DNA from: Armatimonadota bacterium
GTDB lineage: Bacteria; Armatimonadota; Fimbriimonadia; Fimbriimonadales; Fimbriimonadaceae
Assembly: GCA_029781035.1 (NCBI GenBank)
Contig: JAKOXK010000048.1
Location: forward strand, 53,341 to 117,340
Direction: 5' to 3'
DNA: 64,000 bases
Positions 52,553 through 60,171 of the stretch are shown one piece after another. The position numbers were made by a program, and so were the translations under genes. The notes beneath the pieces are model-generated. The model was not told the DNA's origin and did no database searches. It saw nothing but the letters and a program-made list of their open reading frames with translations. Each line of letters starts with the position of its first letter. Within the stretch, counting starts at the first letter, position 1.

Positions 52553-54456
52553 GCCGCGCTTTCCTTTTCCGCAAGCAGGTTGACCAGGCTCAAATCGTAG
52601 CGCCCAGGGTCGCTTGTGAACGTCTGGCCACGAGAGCTGACCAGTGCTTCCACGACGATCAGGATGCGTGTGAGCAATGGGATCGCTTCTCCCGCAAGGT
52701 GTTTGGGCCCGTCGCCATCGAAACGCTCCTCCCACTCGGCGAAGCATGCGACCACGTGTCTCAGGCTTTCGCGGTCCGTTATGCTGTCCATCTCCTCCCT
52801 TTCCTGCCGTCTCTTGAGGCTCGCCCAGTAAGGGGACAGCAGAGCCGCAGCTTCCAGGGTCTGAGCTTGCACCGTTGACAAGCCCAGTTCCTCAACCAAG
52901 CAGGCGAAGTGGGGTCGGCAGCTTCCCAGGAACTTCTCGGTCAGGTCGTGAAGCTCCGCCGGAATCAGGGATCTGACGACAGAGAGGACGCTGCGGTTCT
53001 CCCCCGACTTGCACTTGCCCTCATAGAGCACAGTCCGGTTGCGCGTCGTCCGCTTCGCTTCGTATAGAGCCAGATCGGCTGCTTTGATCAATGACGCCGC
53101 ATCTGAGGCGTTTTCGGGGAACACGGCGCATCCCAAGCTCGCCGTTACTCTGCGCGGCTCACCGGTGTAGGACGTGTACTCCAGCGACTCGATCCCTGTC
53201 CGAATCCTCTCGGCGATCTGATAGGTTCGGCCCGCATCCACTCCCGGCATGACGATCGTGAACTCTTCGCCGCCATACCGGGCGGCGAGGTCGTACGGCC
53301 TCACAATAGTCCTCAGCACGTCGCTGACCATCTTGAGCACTCTGTCCCCGGCATCGTGCCCTTCCTCCTCGTTGAAGGCCCGGAAGTGGTCAACGTCCAG
53401 CATGATCACACCGACACGACCGTCTGAGCGGCTGGCCTCCGAAAGCCTTCGGTGGAGGAACTCTTGCATCGTGCGGTGGTTCGCGATGCCAGTCAATGGA
53501 TCGTAGGCTGCCAGGCGCTCCAGATTCTCGTACATCAGGGCGGAATTCAAAGCGAGGGACAAATGCTCGGCTACGGTCGCAAACAGATCCTGGTAGTCCA
53601 GGAAATGCTTGTCCTCTTCACGACCGATGACTTCAAGGAGTCCTAGCACGTTTCCCTGGATGATCAGGGGAAGCAGGATCATTCCGCCCGGGGCTAGGTA
53701 GCAGAACTTGCCCTCGACGTCGGACGTCATGGGATGTTCTTTGACGTTCGCAACAACAAGGTTCCGGCCGCTGCCAACGGCAAGCTCCGCCACGCAACTC
53801 ACGCCGTCGTCTGGCCGGAGACAGTGCAAGGAGACAGTTCCCGCCCGGCTGGCTCCGACACTTGCCAGGAGCTCGAGGGGCCCCTCTTCGGAACTCCTGA
53901 CCCACAGGAGCGTCGCCGCCAGTTCAGCCGCCGTTGCAATAGCGTGTGTCGCGGCAACGGCGAGCGGCTGAAGGGTTTGGTGGGAAGTCAGAGCTTTCCC
54001 GATCTTCTCAAGGGCGTCAGCCTTTCTTTGGCTCTGGACCGCCCGACGGTCAGCCGCAGCTTCCTCTTTAGCTGTGACCATCAGCAACAAAGCTCCTGGT
54101 GGACCGTCTCCGGTCTGGGGTGCGCAAAAGAACCTCAAGTCGTCGAACCGCTGAATGCCTGGATGTCGTCGGGCAAAGCAACTCCGGACAAACCTCGCCA
54201 AGTGGGCGCACGGCTTCTGCGCAATCGAGTCGGCCAAGCCCCAGGTATGAAGGAACCGGCCCTTGTCGTCAACCCAAGCGACCCCGACGACCCCGGGGTC
54301 GAACTGGGAAAGGAGCGGAGGTTCGGCGACGCTCCATAGCGACTTGCCCATTTGCCATGGGAAGCCGGTCTCGATTGACTCACCCTCGCGGGCCCGGTGC
54401 AGTCCAGCTTGTCGCAGGTCGGCTACCAGATCAGAGAAGTCAGTCCCTTTGTCCAA
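52549..54456 (-). CDS. GAF-GGDEF diguanylate cyclase
   Basis: A 635-residue cytoplasmic protein. Residues 1-130 have no assigned domain, about 150-305 is a GAF domain, and about 320-480 a GGDEF domain with active site AARYGGEEFTIVMPG near residue 394. The inhibitory I-site RPYD lies five residues upstream, so product feedback is likely. After it comes a helical region of about 155 residues without EAL or HD-GYP. It would make cyclic-di-GMP. The start is a TTG, not well supported. Its 3' end overlaps the second clpS gene by 4 bp. Confidence 0.88.
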   Translation of the reverse strand: MDKGTDFSDLVADLRQAGLHRAREGESIETGFPWQMGKSLWSVAEPPLLSQFDPGVVGVAWVDDKGRFLHTWGLADSIAQKPCAHLARFVRSCFARRHPGIQRFDDLRFFCAPQTGDGPPGALLLMVTAKEEAAADRRAVQSQRKADALEKIGKALTSHQTLQPLAVAATHAIATAAELAATLLWVRSSEEGPLELLASVGASRAGTVSLHCLRPDDGVSCVAELAVGSGRNLVVANVKEHPMTSDVEGKFCYLAPGGMILLPLIIQGNVLGLLEVIGREEDKHFLDYQDLFATVAEHLSLALNSALMYENLERLAAYDPLTGIANHRTMQEFLHRRLSEASRSDGRVGVIMLDVDHFRAFNEEEGHDAGDRVLKMVSDVLRTIVRPYDLAARYGGEEFTIVMPGVDAGRTYQIAERIRTGIESLEYTSYTGEPRRVTASLGCAVFPENASDAASLIKAADLALYEAKRTTRNRTVLYEGKCKSGENRSVLSVVRSLIPAELHDLTEKFLGSCRPHFACLVEELGLSTVQAQTLEAAALLSPYWASLKRRQEREEMDSITDRESLRHVVACFAEWEERFDGDGPKHLAGEAIPLLTRILIVVEALVSSRGQTFTSDPGRYDLSLVNLLAEKESAA

Positions 54457-54480
54457 ACCTGATCAAGATCGTCGGAAGGT

Positions 54481-54486
54481 CAAAAT
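54481..54486 (+). promoter_or_regulatory. -10-like element (CAAAAT) for the C11-like lipoprotein
   Basis: CAAAAT, 6 nt, then GTG 54493; four of six bases match the consensus. Confidence 0.4.
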
Positions 54487-54492
54487 GGAGCC

Positions 54493-56343
54493 GTGACCCG
54501 GAAAAAACATGGATTATTGTTCAGCGACTCGCGTCTATCCAAGGTGCAGCGTTGGCTTCTGCTTTTTACAGTGTTTGTGGCAGGGTGTGGCGGTGGCGGC
54601 GGTGGCGGCGGATCCGCGGCACGCAGCCTCGGCGACACTTGCCCGGGCTATCCGGCCGGAAACCTCCATTACTCGACGGCATGGGGAACCTCTCCAGCCG
54701 ATGCCTCCCAGGTTGTTACCCTCTATGACGCTGCGGGCAACGCGGTGTACTCTGAGGATCTGGAGCGTACAGCCGGATCGGAACTGACGATCCAACAGTT
54801 CCCGGCAAGCGTCTACGAGCTACGGTCTAGCCTTTTCAAAGGGCCGCTGGCGTCGGGGCAGCTCTTGGGTGTGGCGAGCGTCGTCGTCGACATGTGCGGA
54901 TCGGGCGCTGGTGCCACGGTCAACGTTGCAACCACCTATGCCACCAAGGCTCAGTCCCTCCGCCTGAGCCCGGCCGTCACCAGGCTGAACCAGCAGCAAA
55001 CGAAGCGGTTTGTCGCCACGGGGGCTGCCGGCGGGGGGCAAGTCGCGTTCCTGCCACCAGGATCGGTTTCCTGGACCACAAGTGGCGGCGTCGGAACGAT
55101 CAACTCGACCGGGGTCTTTACCGCCAAGGCGGCCGGAACGGGCCTCGTCGTCGGTACTGTCTCTGCGCTCGGCCTGTCCGCCAATGCCCAGGTGACGGTG
55201 GATCCCTTCAACCCTAAGAAGGGCAAGTGGACCGTGCTGGTCTACATGAACGCCGCCAACGATCTGGCCCCGGACAGCGATCTGAACATCAATCAAATGG
55301 AATCGGTCGCGGGCAACACCGACGTCAGGTTCGTCGTGCAGTGGAAGGAGTCGCGGATCGCCTTTCCCAGTTCGACCTTTGATGGCGTGCGCCGGTACTT
55401 GATCCTTCCGGACACCGATCCGAACACAATCCACAGCCAACTCGTTCAAGACAACATCGTCGACACGCAGGGCAATCCACTCGACATGGGCAGTCCGCAG
55501 ACGATGCTCGACTTCATCAACTGGGGCAAGACCTACTACCCGGCAGACCGGTACGTGCTGGTCATCTGGAACCACGGCGCCGGCTGGAAGAAAACACCCG
55601 ACCAAGGCACCCGGGGATTCTCCTACGATGACCAATACGGCACGCACATCGAGACGTGGCAGCTTGACCAGGCTTTGGGCACCAATCACTTTGACATCAT
55701 CGGCTGGGACGCCAGTCTGATGCAGATGCTTGAGGTCGGCTACGAGATGCGGAGCCATGCCGACTATATCGTGGGTAGTGAGGAGAGCCCTCCAGCAGAA
55801 GGCTATCCGTACGACACCGTGTTCCAGGCGTTCCGCGACACACCGGACGCCGCGACAAGCGTTCTGAGCAAAGGGTTCGTCGACGGGATGCTGAACGACC
55901 CCCTCTATGCCAACCGCAAGATCACTCAGAGCGTCTTGGACGCTTCCAAGCTCGGCTCACTCGCGAGTGCCGTTGACGGGTTCGGTACGGTTCTGTTCAA
56001 CAACAAGTCACAGATCGCCTCAGTGATCCAGCAGATCCGCAACGACGGACAACGGTATAGCTGGAACTCAAGTCGGTACTTCTACGACATCGGCGACCTA
56101 TGCTCGCGGTTCATGGCGGACGGGTCGGTGCCGGCTGAGGTCAAGACGGCGGCAGCGGCGGTCCAGTCAGCAGAACAGGCTGCCATGGTCTGGGAGGGGC
56201 ACAACGCCTATTCTCCGGGGAGCACCGGCATCAGTATCGACTACTCGCCGGGAACGACATTCCAGTCCTACCGGTCAGACTACATCCAACTCAAGCTGGC
56301 CAAAGACACCTACTGGGACGAGTTCCTCGGCGCGGCGCCCTAG
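54493..56343 (+). CDS. Clostripain (C11)-like lipoprotein with catalytic Cys replaced
   Basis: A 616-residue lipoprotein: the lipobox VAGC is followed by a run of eight glycines. Residues 155-240 resemble a BIG2 Ig-like domain (WTTSGGVGTINSTGVFTAK), and residues 250-610 a clostripain-type C11 domain beginning WTVLVYMNAANDL. The catalytic His361 is in IWNHGAGW. The usual Cys of the DACLM motif is Ser408 here (WDASLMQM, AGT at 55714-55716). The protein may be a non-enzymatic binder, or a Ser variant. A CAAAAT hexamer is 6 nt before the GTG start. Two hairpins follow the gene. Confidence 0.82.
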   Translation: MTRKKHGLLFSDSRLSKVQRWLLLFTVFVAGCGGGGGGGGSAARSLGDTCPGYPAGNLHYSTAWGTSPADASQVVTLYDAAGNAVYSEDLERTAGSELTIQQFPASVYELRSSLFKGPLASGQLLGVASVVVDMCGSGAGATVNVATTYATKAQSLRLSPAVTRLNQQQTKRFVATGAAGGGQVAFLPPGSVSWTTSGGVGTINSTGVFTAKAAGTGLVVGTVSALGLSANAQVTVDPFNPKKGKWTVLVYMNAANDLAPDSDLNINQMESVAGNTDVRFVVQWKESRIAFPSSTFDGVRRYLILPDTDPNTIHSQLVQDNIVDTQGNPLDMGSPQTMLDFINWGKTYYPADRYVLVIWNHGAGWKKTPDQGTRGFSYDDQYGTHIETWQLDQALGTNHFDIIGWDASLMQMLEVGYEMRSHADYIVGSEESPPAEGYPYDTVFQAFRDTPDAATSVLSKGFVDGMLNDPLYANRKITQSVLDASKLGSLASAVDGFGTVLFNNKSQIASVIQQIRNDGQRYSWNSSRYFYDIGDLCSRFMADGSVPAEVKTAAAAVQSAEQAAMVWEGHNAYSPGSTGISIDYSPGTTFQSYRSDYIQLKLAKDTYWDEFLGAAP

Positions 56344-56357
56344 GGCGATACAGACTT

Positions 56358-56381
56358 CGGGCCGGCACAGAGGCCGGCCCG
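56358..56381 (+). terminator. Terminator hairpin after the C11-like gene
   Basis: CGGGCCGGC (56358-56366) pairs perfectly with GCCGGCCCG (56373-56381) around a 6-nt loop. No U tract. Confidence 0.6.
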
Positions 56382-56430
56382 TGGCTGGAGGGTGCGTATG
56401 GGACTGGATGGGCGATCCAGCTGTTTGTTG

Positions 56431-56460
56431 TGTTCGTGACGGCTTTGAACCGTCACAACA
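56431..56460 (+). other. Second hairpin upstream of rpsR
   Basis: TGTT-C-GTGACGG pairs with CCGTCAC-AACA over 11 bp with one bulged C, loop of 7 nt. It lies about 130 bp before the predicted rpsR -10, so it is a second terminator or a processing structure. Confidence 0.4.
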
Positions 56461-56589
56461 GGTTGATTCCGCCTCATTCTGTTCGGAAAACTTGTACTAA
56501 GACGGGCACCAGGGCCAAGAAACGTAATTCAAGCTGTATTGCGATGGTGTGATTGCGGGCGACGGCCCGGCACGGTGGGTCAGCCCTGG

Positions 56590-56595
56590 TACAAT
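56590..56595 (+). promoter_or_regulatory. -10 element (TACAAT) for rpsR
   Basis: TACAAT gives a leader of about 33 nt before ATG 56635, so this gene is not leaderless. Confidence 0.5.
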
Positions 56596-56634
56596 CGTGG
56601 CTCGCCAGGCCCCTCTTGGGCCCGAGAAAGACCA

Positions 56635-56982
56635 ATGAGCGACGATACTAAGAACGAAGAACAGCTTGATCCACTCGCTGAAAAGGCGGCGGCCGACGAC
56701 GGTCGCGGTGAGGGCAAACGGTCCAAGCGGGGCCGACGAAAAGTCAGCTACCTGACGACCCAGAAGATCGACTACGTTGACTACAAGGACATCGCGATCT
56801 TGCGGCGCTTCTTGACCGAGCGTGGCAAGATCCTCCCCAGCCGGCAGACCGGCAACAACGCCAAGCAACAACGGATGGTGACCCGCGCCATCAAGAGAGC
56901 CAGGGAAATGGCTCTTCTGCCGTTCGTCGTCTCCGATCTTAGCGACGAGGGCCGGGCACCTCGGGCACCTCGGGGCGAATAA
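56635..56982 (+). CDS. rpsR: 30S ribosomal protein bS18
   Basis: A 115-residue bS18. The conserved core is [20 protein letters not shown], then [11 protein letters not shown] and [19 protein letters not shown]. It has an N-terminal extension of about 35 residues that is acidic and then basic ([10 protein letters not shown]), longer than in most bacteria. It stands apart from the usual rpsF-ssb-rpsR-rplI cluster: none of those genes are adjacent. A strong terminator follows. Confidence 0.95.
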   Translation: MSDDTKNEEQLDPLAEKAAADDGRGEGKRSKRGRRKVSYLTTQKIDYVDYKDIAILRRFLTERGKILPSRQTGNNAKQQRMVTRAIKRAREMALLPFVVSDLSDEGRAPRAPRGE

Positions 56983-57005
56983 GGCCTCTCCGATTCTGAT
57001 AGGTT

Positions 57006-57041
57006 GCGTGGTCGGCCCCTGAGTGGGCCGACCACGCTTTT
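57006..57041 (+). terminator. Rho-independent terminator after rpsR
   Basis: A perfect 13-bp stem (57006-57018 with 57025-57037), 6-nt loop and TTTT at 57038-57041. This is the best intrinsic terminator in the window. Confidence 0.88.
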
Positions 57042-57128
57042 GTGCCCGTTCGTTGTCGGACCTGCAACCCGATAGGGATTGCTCACGTCGGCTATCTCAA
57101 CGGTGCTGCGGGCCACCTGCCCTAGGGC

Positions 57129-57159
57129 GAACATGTGGCAATGTATGATTCACATGTTC
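57129..57159. promoter_or_regulatory. Inverted-repeat operator candidate around the efflux operon -10
   Basis: GAACATGTG (57129-57137) and CACATGTTC (57151-57159) are perfect reverse complements with a 13-bp spacer, centred on the -10. Each arm contains the palindrome ACATGT; the two palindrome centres are 21 bp apart, two DNA turns. A regulator bound here would cover RNA polymerase's -10 contact, so repression is expected. The gene just downstream encodes an AbrB-type protein. Confidence 0.7.
57144..57149 (+). promoter_or_regulatory. -10 element (TATGAT) for the efflux operon
   Basis: TATGAT lies inside the dyad spacer. The leader to ATG 57173 would be about 17 nt and carries AGGA before the start. 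Confidence 0.6.
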
Positions 57160-57172
57160 TGCAGGAATTCTC

Positions 57173-57430
57173 ATGCGCATTTGCGGCGGCGGTCAAATCG
57201 ATGTGGACAGTTGCTTCTATGGAGCAGTGACTGTGGGTGAGCGGGGGCAAGTCGTCATTCCGGCAGAGGCCCGTACCCAACTGGGCATCAACCCAGGGGA
57301 CAAGATTCTTATAATGCGTCACCCCGTCTACGACGGTCTCGTCATGGCGAAGCTGGATGCGTTCCGAGGATTCCTCGACGAGTTTCATCAGAGGCTGAAC
57401 AAGGTTAACGAAATGGCAGGTGAAGAATGA
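57173..57430 (+). CDS. AbrB/SpoVT-type DNA-binding regulator
   Basis: An 85-residue protein. Residues 18-55 match the swapped-hairpin AbrB fold: VTVGERGQVVIPAEARTQLG then INPGDKILIMR. The C-terminal 30 residues are a helix (LDEFHQRLNKVNEMAG), probably for dimer formation. First gene of a four-gene operon with TolC, MFP and RND genes, its stop overlapping the TolC start by 4 bp. It is the natural candidate to bind the dyad at 57129-57159 and regulate the operon. The N-terminal CGGGQIDVDSC extension is unusual. Confidence 0.85.
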   Translation: MRICGGGQIDVDSCFYGAVTVGERGQVVIPAEARTQLGINPGDKILIMRHPVYDGLVMAKLDAFRGFLDEFHQRLNKVNEMAGEE

Positions 57431-58725
57431 TCGGACTTGCGGCGCTCGTCTTCCTGGTTCCCCAGGAGGCCCCTCCCACCCTGACCCTGGACGATGCTCT
57501 TGCCATTGCCGCAAAAAGCGCCTTCAGCATCCGCCTCTCAGAGTCCAAGGCCCAGAAGGCTAGGAATCTGGAGAAGGCCGCTAAAGGACTCTTCGGCCCG
57601 ATGATCGGGATCTCAAGCAACTACTCGCACTTTGACGGTGTCGTCAACACATCGGGGCTGGGGGGGAGCGGCGGAGGAAGCACCTCATCGTTCTCGGGCG
57701 ACTCAAAGTCGGTCGGAGCATCACTAAGTGGCACGATCGACATTTCCGGGACGATTCGGAAGAACGTGGAAGCGCTCGAGTACGCGCGTATGGCTGCGGA
57801 AGCCGGGGTCGGGGTGGACATGAACACCCTTAAGCTCCTGGTCCGCAATGCCTTTGACAACGTGCTGCTTGCGGATTCGCTGGTCGGTGTGCAAAAGGAA
57901 GCCCTCAAGGCCTCACAGGACCGACTGGACAAGGCCAACGTGAGGTTTCAAGCAGGGGCTATCCCCAAGTTCGACGTTCTGCGGTTCCAGAACGAGGTGC
58001 AAAAAGCGGAGCAGGCCCTCGTCCAGGCCGAAGGCACTGCCGAAACGGCAAAGCAGGCTCTGAACAACGCCTTGGCCCGCCCGATCGAAACGCCGTTCCA
58101 AGCCGCACCCATCAATGAGTTGCCGGCTGTGCCTGACGATCCTTCGAACCTTGTTGTGGCCGCCATCAGGTCGCGACCGGAAGTCAAGCAGACCCAGTTC
58201 ACGATCACGTCGCTCGACCGGCTCGCCGACGCTCAAAACGGCAGTCTCAGGCCCTCTTTGGTCGTTCAAGCGAACTACAACAAGTACATCGATCCGTCTC
58301 CCGGCCAGAGCACGCAGAGTTCGACGGCCGCGGTCACGCTCCAAGTTCCCGTTTTTGACTCTGGAATCACCAAGGCTAAGGTCGATTCGGCTCGAAAGGA
58401 CGAGGAACAAGCCCAGATCGGTTTCGAACAGTTGCTGTTGGGAATTGCGCTCGAAGTCCGCAACGCCCACACTCAAGCTCTCACTGCCAAGAAGGCGTAC
58501 GATGTGGCGCTCGACAGCCAGAGCCTTGCCCAAGAGGCCTTACGCCTAGCCCAAATCCGTTACGACGAAGGGGCTGGGATCCTACTCGACGTGACAAGTG
58601 CCCAGGCTGACCTGACCGCAGCCCAGGGCAATGTGCAGAACGCAAAATACCAGTACTTGAACGCCTATGCCGCGCTCCTCAAGGCACTGGGTCGGGACGA
58701 CCTGAACATACAGGACACCAAGTAA
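57427..58725 (+). CDS. TolC family outer-membrane efflux protein
   Basis: A 432-residue outer-membrane channel subunit with the TolC double repeat: LTLDDALAIAAKSAFSIRL begins the first, and the region near residue 240 the second. A short signal sequence (IGLAALVFLVPQ) precedes. The long helices show the QVQKAEQALVQAEG-like heptad pattern and C-terminal LRLAQIRYDEGAGILLDV. Trimers form the exit duct of a tripartite pump. It overlaps the regulator gene (ATGA) and the MFP gene starts right after its stop codon. Confidence 0.92.
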   Translation: MIGLAALVFLVPQEAPPTLTLDDALAIAAKSAFSIRLSESKAQKARNLEKAAKGLFGPMIGISSNYSHFDGVVNTSGLGGSGGGSTSSFSGDSKSVGASLSGTIDISGTIRKNVEALEYARMAAEAGVGVDMNTLKLLVRNAFDNVLLADSLVGVQKEALKASQDRLDKANVRFQAGAIPKFDVLRFQNEVQKAEQALVQAEGTAETAKQALNNALARPIETPFQAAPINELPAVPDDPSNLVVAAIRSRPEVKQTQFTITSLDRLADAQNGSLRPSLVVQANYNKYIDPSPGQSTQSSTAAVTLQVPVFDSGITKAKVDSARKDEEQAQIGFEQLLLGIALEVRNAHTQALTAKKAYDVALDSQSLAQEALRLAQIRYDEGAGILLDVTSAQADLTAAQGNVQNAKYQYLNAYAALLKALGRDDLNIQDTK

Positions 58726-60168
58726 ATGCTGAGGACTGCCCTTCTTATTGCCATTCTTTTCACCCTGACCGGCTGTGTGGACCGAGCGGCCCAGAAGCTG
58801 GGGAAGAAGACTGAGGAACTCGTTACCGACACGACCGTCCCCGTCAAGGTGGCGGCCGTCACCCAACAGGACCTCCAAGACACTTTTGAAGTCACCGGCG
58901 CGATCGCGACCAGCGAGTCCAGCAGCGTCGGCCCCAACGTCTCAGGGCGGCTGGTCGCCGTGTACGTGAAAGACGGAGATCCGGTCAAAGCAGGACAGGC
59001 TATCGCCCAGCAGGAGACGGAAGACGCCACCGCCCGGCTAAGACAGGCTCAAGCAGGAGTCAGTTCGGCTTTGGCGGCCCTGCAGCAAGCAACGAACAAC
59101 GCAGCGGTCGGGCCGACGAAATCCGATGCTGGCGTCAAAGCGGCTCTAGCCCAGCTGGCCCAGGCCAAAGCCCAGTACGAGAAGGCGAAGAACGGTTCGC
59201 GCCCCGAAGAGAGGGCGCAGGCTGAATGGTCGGTGAAGCGCGCCAAGTCGGATCTGGACACGGCAAAGTCGAACTTGGACAGGACAAAGAAGCTGTTTGC
59301 AGACGGTGCCGTCGCTGAAGTCGACGTCGAAGCCGCCCAGAACCGCTATGACAACGCACTTTCCGCCTACAACGCCGCAGAGCAGAGCTTGAAAATTGTC
59401 CTATCAGCGACCAGGCCGGAAGACCTCGCGGCGGCCAAGGAAAGCGTCGCTGCGGCTGAAGAAGCGGTGCGGACTGCGAAAGCCAATCAGAAGCTCGATC
59501 CCACTCTTCAGGAGCAGGTTCATGCGGCCCGAGCCAACCTCCAATCGGCTCAAGAGCAGGTGCGTCTCGCCCAAAAGGCCGTCTCGGACGCTACGATCCG
59601 GTCTCCCTTCAACGGGCGTGTCTCAGGACGTCCCGTTCAGGCAGGCACATTTGTTGCCCCAGGATCAGTGATCGCGAACATTGTTGGTGGAACGGGAAGC
59701 TACTTCGAAGCCAACGTGCCCGAGACGAAGGTAACCCAGGTCAGGCCGGGTGCGCCCGTAACAGTCCAAGTCGATGCGCTGGGAAACACAAACCTACAAG
59801 GCGAAGTCATCGCGATCAACCCGCAAGCATCGACCCAGGGAAGGCTCTTCACGGTACGGATTGCAGTGCATGGGGCCGAGGGACAGCTTAAGCCGGGGAT
59901 GTTCGCCCGGGGCCAGCTTCTGGTCGGTGTGCACCGTGGTGCCACCGTCGTCCCCACTCAGGCTGTCCTGAAGGACGGCGAGGACAGCTACATCTTCCTG
60001 GCAGAAGGCGATAAGGCCAAAAGGGTCAAGGTTAGCCTTGGACTCCAGACTGACGGTCTGACCGAAGTGACAGGCGTCCCGCAAGGGGCTTCCATCATCG
60101 TGACGGGCCAGGCAACCCTTGTCGACGGGGCAAAGATCAAGGTCGAGGCGTCGAAGAAAGGAGTCTGA
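58726..60168 (+). CDS. Membrane fusion protein (RND periplasmic adaptor), lipoprotein
   Basis: A 480-residue HlyD/AcrA-type adaptor. The lipobox LTGC follows a short hydrophobic stretch, so it is anchored to the inner membrane by lipid. Domains in order: beta-barrel/lipoyl half (IATSESSSVGPNVSGRLVAV), a long alpha hairpin (about residues 100-280, many Gln/Ala/Lys), the second lipoyl half (ATIRSPFNGRVSGRPVQAG), then beta-barrel and membrane-proximal domains. It starts in the base next to the TolC stop and is followed by the pump gene after 3 bp. Confidence 0.93.
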   Translation: MLRTALLIAILFTLTGCVDRAAQKLGKKTEELVTDTTVPVKVAAVTQQDLQDTFEVTGAIATSESSSVGPNVSGRLVAVYVKDGDPVKAGQAIAQQETEDATARLRQAQAGVSSALAALQQATNNAAVGPTKSDAGVKAALAQLAQAKAQYEKAKNGSRPEERAQAEWSVKRAKSDLDTAKSNLDRTKKLFADGAVAEVDVEAAQNRYDNALSAYNAAEQSLKIVLSATRPEDLAAAKESVAAAEEAVRTAKANQKLDPTLQEQVHAARANLQSAQEQVRLAQKAVSDATIRSPFNGRVSGRPVQAGTFVAPGSVIANIVGGTGSYFEANVPETKVTQVRPGAPVTVQVDALGNTNLQGEVIAINPQASTQGRLFTVRIAVHGAEGQLKPGMFARGQLLVGVHRGATVVPTQAVLKDGEDSYIFLAEGDKAKRVKVSLGLQTDGLTEVTGVPQGASIIVTGQATLVDGAKIKVEASKKGV

Positions 60169-60171
60169 AGC

